Part shown: positions 12,355-24,010 of the stretch, piece by piece
Layout of the letters: every line of letters starts with the position of its first letter
How positions within the stretch are numbered: position 1 is the stretch's first letter
Origin: Punctularia strigosozonata HHB-11173 SS5
Lineage: Eukaryota; Basidiomycota; Agaricomycetes; Corticiales; Punctulariaceae
DNA: 64,000 bases
NCBI RefSeq assembly: GCF_000264995.1
Contig: NW_006767442.1
Location: 896,852 to 960,851, forward strand
Direction: 5' to 3'
Made by a program: the position numbers and the translations under genes
Notes under the pieces: generated by a model
The model's input: the letters and a program-made list of their open reading frames with translations, nothing else
Told to the model about the DNA's origin: nothing
The model's database searches: none

Positions 12355-13765
12355 GTCCCGGCACCGCCAATAACGCGACCTATAGTCGCCCTTGAACGTC
12401 CATCACCCCAAATTGTGCAGTCCCTGCCTCGGTCTCAAGCCCGGCCCCCGCCAGTGAACCACGATGTCTTTTTATTGCATATTTCCAATCCCCCCTGCCC
12501 ATGCTCCTTCTTCTCCCTTATAATCCTGCTGCGAACATCGCACTTATCTTCAACCATCCTGTCGTGTGCTGGCAGTGTTCTCCAAGAGTCTTGGTTCCCG
12601 TATTGTCTGTAAGACAAATATTAATGTACTATCCCGTGTTACCTCAAACCTGTAATCTGCGTAGCTGCTTCCTATAAAACATCAGTCTGCCAATGGTGTA
12701 AAACGTCAGTCTGCCAATGTGATGATGTCAGTAGATCTTTTGGTTCAACGCGTACTCGCAAGACGTTGTAATAGCAGTGAGGTCGGAGTGCCTGGGCGGC
12801 ACCGTGACACCGCGTGGATGCGCGCGTCGTGACACCGCGTGGATGCGCGCGTCGTGACACCGCGTGGATGCGCGCGTCGTGACACCGCGTGGATGCGCGC
12901 GTCGTGCGCACGCACCTTGCACCTGAACCTCACCCCGCCTCGCACGCAATGCGCAAGCACTGCAGGCTCATTATATCCGTATGCCGATGCTTGAACGACT
13001 GGAATCACATCTAAAACGCGGGCCAATCGAGTCAGCACGAGGCGATGACGGGTGTTACGTCGTCCTTCGGTGCATCACTTGAGAGACCGCATCCGAATTG
13101 CATCCTCCAACGATATCTGCCCAACGAGAGGCTCCCCATCCTAACCCCTCTCGTCGCTGCTGCTGAATGGTGCCTTATACACGTATGAATCGCCGAATAT
13201 TGAGGTCGATTATTGGTTCCTGTTGACCAGCACGGATCTCATCTCCCGAATCATGGGCGAGGTCCTCCATGGTGAGCAGCGTGGCGTCCAACCGTCCATC
13301 TTGTTTGTTAACAGAAACAGTTTGATCAGCTACCAGGAGTCGACGTTGCGTCTACTGCACGATGCAGGCGTTCCTGTTGCGGTGTTGTTGCATGGTCTTC
13401 GCCATTGGTTTCATCGCTGCTTCCACAGGAAGTGGGGTGACGGGGAGAAAGACGAAGGCGTGGGCTCAATCAACCGCCTTTATGAGCCTGGAGGCGCGTG
13501 GCCTCGTGGTTGACAAAAGACCGCCGCCTCCGGACGCCACGCCTCCCCAGTAACAATGCGACCCGAAAACGTTTTGCCATCCAGGGCCACGGCCCTTGAG
13601 GCGTGTGGCACCGCTCCATCATGATAGATCCACAAATGAGTCACGAAACGCCCTTCAGCTGCTCAATCAATTGTGGTCGACTTCGCGCCGCGCGGCCAAT
13701 TAAATGGAGGCTGCAAACCGTGGAGCCACCCATCTTGAGCCTCTCACCATACCCTTAGCATCACC
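12355..13765. other. Intergenic with a GC-rich minisatellite; no confident gene
   Basis: The stretch contains a duplicated CAGTCTGCCAATG near 12688/12711 and a four-copy minisatellite. A frame at about 13223-13513 (with LLTSTDLISRIMGEV just upstream and ILFVNRNSLISYQEST inside it) reads protein-like on the plus strand, but I could not join it to other exons. Confidence 0.4.
12803..12905. repeat. 25-bp minisatellite, four copies
   Basis: The unit CGTGACACCGCGTGGATGCG followed by CGCGT repeats with an exact 25-base period at 12803, 12828, 12853 and 12878. The copies look identical, which suggests recent expansion. Confidence 0.95.
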
Positions 13766-14094
13766 ATGCCCCGCGTGAGTCTCATAGATTATCTCACCGC
13801 GCATATACGCTGTGAGACGGGTTTAGCTGACGTGCTACTCGACAGGTTCAGATAAGACGACGCGCACTAAACCTGCAGCGGACAACCATAAGATGGGTGC
13901 CAGGTGATCGTCTGGACTTAGAAGACGCGTTGGACTACATCGTGCAAACGGCGACGAGGGTACACATCACACGAGCCGAGGCAAGGATCGTCTCCGTCCC
14001 AGCCAAAACACCTGCGCAATCATCGCCTGTGTCTCCTGCAAACGCCGGTTTACCTCAAACTGTTTCCGATGGCTCCACTACGCCGTCTTTATAG
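13766..14094 (+). CDS. Small unknown protein (85 residues)
   Basis: ATG-CCC-CGC forms a 9-nt first exon (13766-13774). After an intron 13775-13845 (GTGAGT donor, GACAG acceptor), exon 2 (13846-14094) continues in frame to TAG. The product starts MPRVQIRRRALNLQ, has a moderately amphipathic centre (LEDALDYIVQTATRV) and a Ser/Pro-rich tail. No family is recognised. Support is only the clean splice and frame, so it could be chance. Confidence 0.4.
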
Positions 14095-14433
14095 CCGGCT
14101 CTATCTCGTGTCGATGGAGGTTTTCTTGCTCTTCGAACGGTTTATGGCCTGCATCATTTGTGTTTGCCATGCAGTGGCAGCATGCCATTGACTCGCAAAG
14201 CCTGTCCTATCGATTGAAACCCGGAAACGCACATGTACAATAGATGAGAAATGTAATCTAAACATGCTTTTTACGATGCTGATCAACGCCTGTGTGCATG
14301 CGAGCTTCTGTCAATCTGTCGCCTTTCGCTGCAGGGTGCACGCCTAAACGCGCCCACGTGCATCTCATGTGACCGATTCACTGGGTGTTGGCTTGGCGCG
14401 AACACCCGTCTCAGCTTGCGTTTCCGCCAACCG
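14095..14433. other. Intergenic, nothing recognised
   Basis: This 339-bp stretch separates the small gene from the Sld7-like gene and presumably holds the latter's promoter. No clear motif is seen. Confidence 0.5.
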
Positions 14434-16020
14434 ATGTCCGCGGCAACCGTTGTAAACCCACCACAGCGAAGTTCTACTCCTTCTACCTCTGCCAATGGCG
14501 CTGGCTCTACGTCCCACCCGCAGAACAGCCCTTCCGGTCCCGCTCGCCATCGATTGCTCTATCGTGGAGCGTTGGCGTTACCGGACTCGCATCTCACATT
14601 GGATGGCATCATGTTCAGCATACCGACTGTTACGACCTCTTTGACGCCAAACAGGGCAGGCTCGTCGGCCGCTCTTCTGGACAACCCTCTAGCATTGGCT
14701 CTAGAGGTGATGCGCGGAAGACCTACGCTTAACTTTCTGGGCACAGTGAAGTTAGACGACATATACCTTCATCCGGACGACTGCGACGATCAAGCCGGTG
14801 TTTCCATGTCAGTTGAGAGTCTCCGTACCTGCCTCTCACGATCTAACGTTGCTCTACTGAAGGCATGTTCACCCCGACGCTACGTTATCCGTCATTTACT
14901 TCGAGAACGTCTTCTGCTTGGAGAAGGTGGACGCAGACCAGGGTGCGAAGAACTTGAGGACCAAATACGGTGTCCGGGTTGGTCTTGGTGGCGATGGTGA
15001 GCCCGTACCCTAGCACTGTCGCTTCTCGGAGAGATGTATGCTGACGCCACGCTGCGTATCGATAGAAATCCCTGAATTTGTCATCTTCGGCCAGCCTGAT
15101 GAGTCTGCTATAATGCATCTCCGGGTCGCTCGCGTCCTACCACAACCTCCAGTACAAGCGTTATCACTCGGAACATCATCTGCGGAGAAGCGCATGCGCC
15201 TGCCGCGTCCTGACGATCCCACGCCGCGCAAGATACCTCTCACCTTCTTCGGGGAGAAAGTCACTGGCGACGGCAACGCTCGTGGTACCTTAAAGCGCCG
15301 TCGGGCTGACTCTAATGGTGGGGGTCCCTCGAAGATGTCGCAGAAGGAAAAGGCGGAGGATACGCTACGGCGGGCCCGGGAGGTAATGACAGGCGTCGAG
15401 TTTAAGCGCTCTTCTTCGTCGGCCTCCCTTGCGGGGCCGAGCACCACGCGAGCTGCGTCGGCCCGTCCGCCCACTGCCAAAACAAAGGGTAAATCGGAGA
15501 AGAGCAGCGACGCGTTGTTCCGGGTGCCCTCTGTTCCACTGTCGCGAACGAAGTCCGCCCCTTCGACTACAAGTGTGAAGGGGAAGGGGAAGGCTCTGGT
15601 TGCAGAACCAGACGAGGATGTCTTCGGTACGGTGGCGGCAGTTGCTAGTCGCGAAGACCATGAACCTTCCAACAAAGCGTTCCTCAAGCGACTTACGGTC
15701 GCCGCACTGAAAGGGGTTTTGCACGTGGACAGCGCGGCGATTGCTGAGGGAAAGGACGGACCGTCTAATGTTAAGGACCATCCGGAGTTCAAGGAGCTTT
15801 TCAACCATGTCTATCGAGGGGTGTCCTTCGCTGCGGTGAGTGCCGCAGACGCATCTCGCTACAATAGTGCTCAGGTTGCGTGTGACAGAGAAATTGCATG
15901 CGGGTTCAGTTGCTGGAAGCCGATGAGGGCAGAGTGAACATGGTGAAACGAATGATTGACTTGCACGTGTCTATGTATATCGGTGGTTATGGGGAATCCA
16001 CGGAGGAAGGTGTACTCTAA
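14434..16020 (+). CDS. Sld7-like DNA-replication initiation protein
   Basis: Exons 14434-14807, 14863-14996, 15066-15835 and 15889-16020 sum to 1,410 nt and 469 residues. An N-terminal block (HRLLYRGALALPDSHL, then LDNPLALALEVMRGRPTLNF, then VIYFENVFCLEKVDADQGAK) is followed by a low-complexity basic/serine middle (about residues 200-370). A conserved-looking C-terminal helical block follows: HPEFKELFNHVYRGVSF, then MVKRMIDLHVSMY. From memory this matches fungal proteins annotated with an Sld7 C-terminal domain. Sld7 binds Sld3 and helps load Cdc45 at origins. The assignment rests on those two blocks only; a search is needed to confirm it. The last exon depends on choosing the acceptor GACAG at 15888, which keeps the block intact. 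Confidence 0.6.
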
Positions 16021-16246
16021 GGATGATGTCGATCTCCTACGACAAACAACAGCAACGCGATCAAATCAGCCAAGAAGGCGTTTAGATATACACCAGCAGT
16101 TGAGACGCCTTGGACGGAAGAGCGCCAGCATCTGACATTTTCTGGCAACTCGGCAAGGGTCCACCCGCACTTCGCGCCAGGAGCAGCCAGGACATCTGGT
16201 GATCGCCGTCAACTGGACTTAGAACGTTTGGAGAGTTGTCGACGAA

Positions 16247-16436
16247 CTAAGTGCGCTTAGCCCGTTTTTTTCTGCCACGAGGCATCTTGCTGAGCTGGCA
16301 TCGCCAACATGAGCAAGGCGGAGCCGTGTCCTCAACGTCGTGCGAGCAACGCGCGCACATGCATGGGGCTGTCGTTCGATCTCCTTCCAATGTGAGCCCG
16401 AGCTCCTTCGCCCTCTCCTCCCCATCTCGGCTCCAC
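16247..16436 (-). pseudogene. 3' part of a host gene split by the CACTA element
   Basis: Minus-strand frame ending at the stop 16249-16247. It encodes a stretch with CMCARCSHD, then CSCWRCQLSKMPRGRKKR at the C-terminus: a Cys-rich, possibly zinc-binding patch plus a basic nuclear-type tail. The frame meets the transposon end at 16437 at the codons for WSRDGEE and is in phase with the minus-strand frame beyond the other end of the element (25883-26106). This suggests one original exon. Function unknown. Confidence 0.5.
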
Positions 16437-16640
16437 CACTGTGCTACTCGGAATGGGTGAGATTTAACCACAGAATTACCCACAGAATGGGGTTTACCCA
16501 CCAGTCGTGTGGATTGGTTTCACTCACATTTTGGGAGGTGTACCCCAGTGTGTGGACGAATGTCAGTGGATGGTTGTCACCCATTCCATGTCTGATTTAA
16601 ACCACAGGCAATCATGGGCCCTCACCCATCTCTATCATCC
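16437..16640. repeat. Left terminal inverted repeat and subterminal repeats of the element
   Basis: Terminal CACTG at 16437 is followed by repeated GGGTGA, TTACCCAC, ACCACA and CACCCAT motifs to about 16630, including GGCAATCA, which recurs at the other end. The layout matches the subterminal regions of CACTA elements. Confidence 0.7.
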
Positions 16641-16898
16641 ATTTTGTTGGTTATATATACAGCTCGCATTCAAACACTGTACACTGACTCCCGTCGTCCC
16701 ACGGTTTGCTCCCGCCCGCCTAATCGGGAACTGATCGATCGCGCCAGCGCTGCCGTCGCGCTCGCTCTCCCTTTTACGCTTAGGACTGTTGCAATTGTAC
16801 ATGGCCACGGACGGAATCCAAATGATTGTATTGACGACTCCGAAGACTATATGCTCAAATGCTACATTGGACACTTGTGCTTTAGGCATGCTTGGCAT

Positions 16899-17996
16899 TC
16901 AGGCGGCTCCCTCAGGCTGCGCGCGGGTTGTGGGCTGCTGGCCTGCGGCCCTCGTCGTTGGTTTTTCGCGGCGTGGAGCAGCTCTAGATGGCGCCTGATT
17001 GTCGGAGGTTTCGGGGTGTGCTGGCTGCGTCTTCTGGCGCTTTCTCGGACGTGGCTTTGGTCGCTGCTCCACTGCCGTTGCAGCAGATGACGAAGTGCGC
17101 GAGCCCGACGGTTCGATTGGTGGACGATTTTCGTGGTCTTCGTCATTTTGGGGAGGCTGGTCCGAGCCGCGCCCACTGTGATATCCAGACTCAGGCTGGA
17201 ACAGAGGGTGCTATAACTGATAATCCTCTCACAAAGCCCTGTTCTTGCCACGAGGATTGGAAAACCGGCCCATCTTCGCGTTGTACTTTCGCTTATTGCG
17301 AAAATGCTGCGATATAATCTCATCAACGGGCCAACAACACTCAAATTGTTTGAGATAATCGAATGACTCCATTGCCTGAAGATGCGACGTGAGTGGTTGG
17401 TCAAGACTGATGTGATACGACACTGACAAGCCGGTATATCTTGGCCAGGTCATCCTTAGGTTGACGCCGGAACGGGACACGCCAATCAAGCTGGGCAGCA
17501 ATAGTCAAGTCTCGCACATGCCGCTAGTCATCTTTGTGAGCCGGAAAAGCAAATGATGGCAGCAAACTACTGACGCAGATAGCAAGATACAATTCATTCT
17601 TGTCAGCGTCACAACTATCAAGCCGCATTTTTGTCTGAAGATTATAACCCTTATTGCCAGCGGTCCCTTGCGGTCGGGGAATCTTCTCCGGTGTGGCTTT
17701 GTTACGGCCGGTGGGGCCAACCTCACCGTTCATCTTTTTCTCAAGTAAGCGGCGTCGATCTCTCTCTTTCTCCGCGCGCTCTGTCGGGTCCTAGGTTAGC
17801 GTAAGGTCTACTCTGCTCAGGTGTGACTCACCCTTTGCCTGGAGGAAGAGCTCCTTATAGCTCATTCCATTCTCGTCGATGCTGTCGTCATCACTGGCGG
17901 AACATCGGCTAACGTCAGGTGCGTATTTCTGCTTTCGGGGCTCGAGTTTCCATACCTGGCATCGCTGACCTCTTGGTTGACATCCGTAGCAGGCAT
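16899..17996 (-). CDS. Small basic accessory protein of the CACTA element (possible TnpA-like factor), one in-frame TAG
   Basis: Five exons can be traced on the minus strand from ATG 17996 to TGA 16899. N-terminal MPATDVNQEVSDA is followed by a charged helix (KERAEKERDRRRLLEKK). The core carries IPRPQGTAGNKGYNLQTKM, then LAKIYRL, FECCWPVDEIISQHFRN, and the tail RPKPRPRKRQKTQ, a likely nuclear signal. One TAG (17526-17524) interrupts the core between AHKDD and RHVRDLT, with coding-like sequence on both sides. The core resembles a protein I have seen repeated in many agaricomycete genomes, but I cannot name it. In plant CACTA elements a second protein, TnpA, binds the subterminal repeats; a small basic protein here could play that part. 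That role is inference. Confidence 0.55.
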
Positions 17997-18230
17997 GAGA
18001 AGTTGAAGATGCCGTGTGAGGGAGGGAGAAGGTTACAAAGCCTGAGTAGTGACATGGCGACGCAGAAAAAGGAAACTGATTGGCAATCCCCAGGTTTTCA
18101 TTGGCTCCTGGCCGTTTTTACCTCAGGGTAAGTGCCCGCGCCGACTTGTCCTGTTTCTGATCCAGCTCGCTAGATCAAAACTCAACCTCTTACCAGCCCG
18201 GCGCTTCACCACCAGAGCCGCAAAGCCAAG

Positions 18231-19085
18231 GTACGCACCTCCTGAATCCTGCGGTGGCATCCGCTGATGTACAGCAGATCTGTTAGTCCACATTCTACCA
18301 CCGGCAACGCGAAACGTGGATACATTTATCCTGATTCCACGTCGCTGTGCCTCTTATCGGTGCTCTCCACACTCCTTGGGACCAATCCTTCATCACCAAC
18401 ACCGCAAAACCCAGGTATGCACCTCTCGAATCCTGCGGCGTCACCCACTGATGTCCAGCAGATCCATCATCCCGCACTCTACCACCGGCAACGCGAAACA
18501 CGGATACATCTATCCCTCCACGTCGCTGCACTTCTTATCGGTGCCCTCCAAGCTCCCTGGACGAACGCTTCACTGCCAACGCTGCAAAACCCAGGTATGC
18601 ACCTCCCGAATCCTGCGGCATCACCCGCTGATGTCCAGCAGATCCGTCATTACACATCCTACCACTGGAAACACGAAACACGGATACATCTATCCTTCCA
18701 CGTCACTGCGCCTCTTATCGGCACCCTCCAAGCTCCCTGGATGAACGCTTCACCGCCAACGCCGCAGAACCTCTGTACGGCTTCTCTCACCTCCGCCCTC
18801 AGCCCGTGTCACTACTCGTCGTTCTCGCTTCATTGGCAACACTCCGCCTCCAACCCAAACCACCGGCGCACCAGGTCAACCGCCAACGCCGCAAAATCTC
18901 TGTACGGCATCTCTCACCTCCGCCCTCAGTCCGTGTCACTACTCGTGGTCCCCGCTTCATCGGCAACACGCCACCTCCGACCTGAACTGCCGGTGCACTA
19001 GGTCATCCATCTATCGCCAACGCCGCATTTTGCAGGTTTGTCCCTTTGTCAATGTCCTCGGCGTCTCTCACCTCTGCCCTTAGAC
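18231..19085 (+). repeat. Two minisatellites with repeated splice-donor-like junctions upstream of the transposase
   Basis: Three units of 184, 180 and 180 bp start at 18231, 18415 and 18595. Two units of about 127 and 134 bp start at 18775 and 18902, with a partial third to about 19085. Unit junctions read (C)AG|GTATGC or similar after GCCGCAAAACC. The 180-bp units equal 60 codons and the plus frame stays open from 18267 to 19001, giving three 60-residue repeats (core HLSNPAASPTDVQQI). They lie directly before the transposase ATG at 19098. Confidence 0.85.
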
Positions 19086-19097
19086 CATTCATACGGA

Positions 19098-22000
19098 ATG
19101 ATTGGCCGCCGAGGTGGGCGGAAGCCTACAGCTGCACGACCTAAAAAGCACGTCTGCTCCTGTGGATGTGGTAAACTCGTGGGGGACCGTGAAGATCTAC
19201 GGCATCGGAAGGCGAAAATCGTACCACAGCCATCAGCACGGGCTCAGAACATCTGGTCAACTGTACAGCATACTACGAGCAATGCCATTAATACACTGCA
19301 ACGGACGCTCAGCTGCTCATCCAAATCACCGTCTATATCTACTGAGATTGATGCTACTACCATGCCGGATCAATGCGAAGATGTTCATGTTCAGGACCCA
19401 TGCGCTATGGATCTTGACGAATCAGTCTCAACATACGATGCTTACGATGCAGTTGCGGAGCAACACAATGTCTGGAGATGTCGACAGCCTTGGGTTGAGG
19501 ATGCCACCGATGATGAAGATAACGAGGATGATGACGAAGACGGGAGGTCGGACTACAACATCAACGAAGAGGATGAAGATGAGGACACGTATTTCAATCC
19601 CATCACAGCATATGAAGCCCTCAAGGAGGGTTTCGAGGACGCTGCACGTGCTGCAGGTCAGTTTATCGCAGAGCATAATCACAACATTCGCTTACCAGTA
19701 CTGTAGGCACTCAGCTTGATGAGGAAGATATAGCTATTCTCCGGCTGTTTGCCCTCAAAGTCAAGACACATATGAAGACGGGTGCATTCGAGAAACTTCC
19801 ATATGCATTTCCAACCCAGGATGTACCGTCGTGGAAGGCTACTCAGTCGCGAGCTGCCGTTCTCTCCGCACTAGACCCGGTATTGTATGACTGCTGTACC
19901 AACTCCTGCTGCTGTTTTGTTGGACCTCATTCATCCCTCGATGCCTGTCCTTATTGCAAACAACCGAGATATGATGTCGCCGGCCGTCCACGATCACAAT
20001 TCCCTTACCTACCGCTTACTCCACGCCTCAAGGCATTCATGGAATTCCCAGCCACAGCAGAACAGATGCGATATCGTGCACATGAGCACTCGCATACTCC
20101 TGGCACGATGACTGACATTTTCGATGGAAATCTCTACCAACAACTCTGTCGTACCCGTGTCTCAATTCACGGTCGAGATCTTGGCCATAACTTCTTCTCC
20201 GACCCACGGGATGTTGCTCTTGGACTCTCGTCCGATGGTTTCGCACCTCACAAGCGGCGGAAGAAAACGGCGTGGCCGCTCATTCTTTTCAACTACAACT
20301 TACCACCCGAGGTCCGCTTTCACACCAAGAACATCATTCCCGTCGGGGTCATTCCTGGACCGAAAAAGCCTGTCGACTTCGACTCCTTTTTATGGCCATT
20401 GGTCGAGGAACTGTTACGACTAGAGATTGGGGTCCATGCTTACGACGTACTCTCTGGCAATTACTTCCCTCTCCGCGCGTACCTCATCATCGTGTTCGGC
20501 GATATTCCAGCCATTTCTATGATCATGCGGATGAAAGGCCATAATGGACTTTCGCCATGTCGATTCTGTCATATCCATGGCCTCAGGATACCAGGCTCGC
20601 GTGCCACAACGAACTACGTCCCGCTGTCACGGAAGCGGCACCCCGATGTTATATCGGATCCAGACGCCATCAAAGTATACCAGCCGGAGGACCTTCCACT
20701 GCGCTCGCATGACGAGTTTTTGAACCAGGAGGAAGCAGTTGAGAGAGCATCAACCGAAGCAGAACGCGAGCGACTGGCGAAGACCTCGGGTATCAAAGGT
20801 GTTCCACTCCTAAGCTGCCTCGCCTCGCTCTCCTTTCCAGCATCTTTTCCCTATGATTTCATGCATCTGATCTGGGAGAATGTCATCAAGAATCTTATTC
20901 TCCTATGGACCGGCGAGTACAAGGACCTTGACACGGGCTCCGAGGACTATAAGCTCGACAAGAAAATCTGGGATGCGATCGGGGAAGCTACTGCAGCATC
21001 CGGCAGTACTATACCTTCTGCATATGGTCCACGTCAACCGAACATTGCGCAAGACAGGTCAGGGTGCACGGCTGATTCCTGGTCTTTCTGGACGCTATAT
21101 ATAGGGCCCGTTCTTCTCAATCGGCGCTTCAAGCATGAGAAATATTACCGACATTTTATCGACTTGGTTTCTCTCCTTGACCTGTGCCTCTCGTTCGAGT
21201 ATTCTGACGAGGATATCAAGGCTATCGATGATGGCTTTATTGCTTGGGTGCAGATGTACGAGAGGTGAGGATCTTTCAGAACCATGTGCGCTTCAAGTCT
21301 AATCATCTTTCAAAGGATATATTATCAAGACAATCCGTCACGCTTATCTGCATGTCCGGTGACCATTCATGGTCTCCTGCACATTGCAGCCAGCATCCGA
21401 GCGACCGGTCCAGTGTGGGGTTCATGGGCGTTCCCAATGGAACGATACTGCGGGTCGCTTCAGCCAGCCATCACAAGCCGCCGTTTCCCCTATGCAAGCA
21501 TTAATCGTTACGTGCTCAACAACGCACGATTATCGCATATCATGCTTAAGTACAACCTCCATGATGAGCTATCTCTGCGCAAGCCAAAGACGCCACGAGG
21601 TGCTATCCTATTTAACGAATGTAAGCTTGATTCTATATAGCTATCTCTCTCTCCAGCCCACTAATGAGTGTTGCATTTGTTGAGATCCCACTTGTGTACT
21701 CATCCCGCCATTCCGCTCTGTATCTGAAGTCCCCGCCGATGTTCATGGGAAGATTCTCCTAGCTCTGGCTACACGCTACGGCATTACAATCACGGCCGCC
21801 CGCAAGTTTGTTCCCCATAGCCTCGAAGAATTTGGACGCTTGCGGATCCTGAACGACGGTGACACCATATCTGCTATACACCTTTGTCCAACATCTGGCG
21901 ATGATCGCAGAGATGCCTCTCACGTCCGCGTTAGTAAACTTCTCCCGAATGTCCATCCGTACAACTCATAAACCTATTACTTCAGTATCAACTCCTTGTT

Positions 22001-22366
22001 GACAAATATGCACGCCAGCGTAATCGGGTGCCCGAATATGAAGATCATACTTTCTTCGGGCAGTTGCAGCATATCTTTGTGTTGCGACTGCCCAAATCGC
22101 AGACCCTCAAGACCAAGAAAGATGAAACAGTGTTATTCGCAGTCATTCGGTCTTGTGATGTTACCCGTAAGCATCCGCGGCTTGATATTCACTACTATGA
22201 ACGCACTGGACGTCTTGAGGTCGTCGATATTACCGCTATCCAATGTTTGGTTGGACGCATCCCCGTGCCCACTACCAACGAATGGGCGATCATTGATCGC
22301 AGTGGCGCTCTTGCTCGTGCAGTATTTGTAGGACGCTCAGATGAGGACAATGAAGAGTATACGTAG
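19098..22366 (+). CDS. Plavaka/Tnp2-type CACTA transposase, apparently intact
   Basis: Exons 19098-19656, 19707-21264, 21316-21620, 21685-21929 and 21986-22366 sum to 3,048 nt and 1,015 residues with all phases consistent. The N-terminal CSCGCGKLVGDREDLRHR looks like a zinc finger and is followed by an acidic linker (about residues 130-170). The transposase core has the Plavaka landmarks CCTNSCCCFVGPHSSLDACP, YCKQPRYD, KKTAWPLILFNYNLPPEVRF, GVIPGPKKPVDFDSFLWP, FGDIPAISMIMRMKGHNG, FPYDFMHLIWENVIKNLILL and CTADSWSFWTLY. The C-terminal part includes WAFPMERYCGSL and FFGQLQHIFVLRLP. The enzyme would cut and paste its own element through the CACT ends. The fourth exon uses a GAG acceptor at 21684, the weakest junction. 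Confidence 0.9.
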
Positions 22367-24010
22367 TATCATAATTACTGTGTACAATAGATTCCGGTCG
22401 AGGGTGCCGATCAAATCTCGTGTCGTGTGTGCCCATCATAGAGGCCTGCGTCTTGGGTGGTGGGCAAAGTTATACGATGCGGCACCAGCGTGCCCCTCGC
22501 GTCTTGGTCGGTGACTCCATGCTGGTGCTGCCAGCCAGCGGGTACCAATCGAATGTCGTGTCGTGCGTCAGACGGCAAGGGCGGGGGAGTGGAAGCTGCG
22601 AAGGTCGTATCGTGCATGCGCATCCCGGAGGCCTCACGTTCTCCGGTGTTGGGCAAACTTGTGCGACGCGGCACAAGCGTGCATCTGGCGTCCTCACCGG
22701 TGGCTCCATGCTGGCACGGGGGATGGAAGCTGTGCCGAGCGCGAGCGCATTGGCGGCTCGCGCTTGGCGTTGGGCGAAAGAGGGCATGGGGGATGGAAGC
22801 AGTGTACGATACTTTATGACCGCACCCTGCATCAACTAAGGTGTGCGCAGCTACGAGTGCAGGCGTGACTGTCGAAGACAGGGCGCGGTTGATGCCGAGT
22901 GCAGACGCGACTGACGAAGAGGACGGGGCACGTTTGACGGTGAGGGCGGGGGGCGATTGACGACGGGCGGGGCGCGGCTGGCAACGGGCGGGGTGCGGCT
23001 GACGGTGAGGGCGGGGCACTGTTGACACCATAGGCTTGACACCGAACGCGGGCTCAGCTGACGGCAAGTGCGGGGCGCTGNNNNNNNNNNNNNNNNNNNN
23101 NNNNNNNNNNNNNNNNNNNNNNNNNNNNNNNNNNNNNNNNNNNNNNNNNNNNNNNNNNNNNNNNNNNNNNNNNNNNNNNNNNNNNNNNNNNNNNNNNNNN
23201 NNNNNNNNNNNNNNNNNNNNNNNNNNNNNNNNNNNNNNNNNNNNNNNNNNNNNNNNNNNNNNNNNNNNNNNNNNNNNNNNNNNNNNNNNNNNNNNNNNNN
23301 NNNNNNNNNNNNNNNNNNNNNNNNNNNNNNNNNNNNNNNNNNNNNNNNNNNNNNNNNNNNNNNNNNNNNNNNNNNNNNNNNNNNNNNNNNNNNNNNNNNN
23401 NNNNNNNNNNNNNNNNNNNNNNNNNNNNNNNNNNNNNNNNNNNNNNNNNNNNNNNNNNNNNNNNNNNNNNNNNNNNNNNNNNNNNNNNNNNNNNNNNNNN
23501 NNNNNNNNNNNNNNNNNNNNNNNNNNNNNNNNNNNNNNNNNNNNNNNNNNNNNNNNNNNNNNNNNNNNNNNNNNNNNNNNNNNNNNNNNNNNNNNNNNNN
23601 NNNNNNNNNNNNNNNNNNNNNNNNNNNNNNNNNNNNNNNNNNNNNNNNNNNNNNNNNNNNNNNNNNNNNNNNNNNNNNNNNNNNNNNNNNNNNNNNNNNN
23701 NNNNNNNNNNNNNNNNNNNNNNNNNNNNNNNNNNNNNNNNNNNNNNNNNNNNNNNNNNNNNNNNNNGGATGGCGCTAAGCGCGGCGGGGCGCGACTGACG
23801 AAGAGTGTAGGGCACGTTTGACGACGAGGGCGGGTGCGGCTGACGGCAAGGGCGGGGGGATGGAAGCTGCGCTGAGCGCGAGCGCGTTGGCGGCTCGCGC
23901 TTGGCGTTGGGCGAAAGAGGGCATGGGGGTGGAAGAAGGGCGGGGGATGGAAGCTGCGCCGAGCGCGACCGCGTTGGCGGCTCGCGCTGTTGGGCGAAAG
24001 AGGGCACGGG
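22367..24010. repeat. GC-rich tandem-repeat zone containing an assembly gap
   Basis: A unit of the type GAGCGCGTTGGCGGCTCGCG plus TTGGGCGAAAGAGGGCA recurs near 22735, 23880 and 23960, with shorter GGCGGGGCGC/TGACGG motifs between. Sequence is missing at 23081-23766, as expected when an array collapses in assembly. Long frames that cross the gap are artefacts. Confidence 0.75.
23081..23766. other. Assembly gap (686 N)
   Basis: Undetermined bases inside the tandem-repeat zone. The true length may differ from 686. Confidence 1.

Noticed and set aside
16437-16640. The left subterminal region as a separate small non-autonomous element (MITE)
   Set aside because: The matching right end at 25680-25882 and the shared CAC duplication make it one end of the large element.
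19098-22366. Assignment of the transposase to the KDZ (Kyakuja-Dileera-Zisupton) group, with a TET/JBP passenger gene
   Set aside because: I first considered this because KDZ elements are common in basidiomycetes. The motifs (Tnp2-like core, FFGQLQHIFVLRLP, CACT ends with 3-bp duplication) fit Plavaka/CACTA, and no TET/JBP signature was found in the element.
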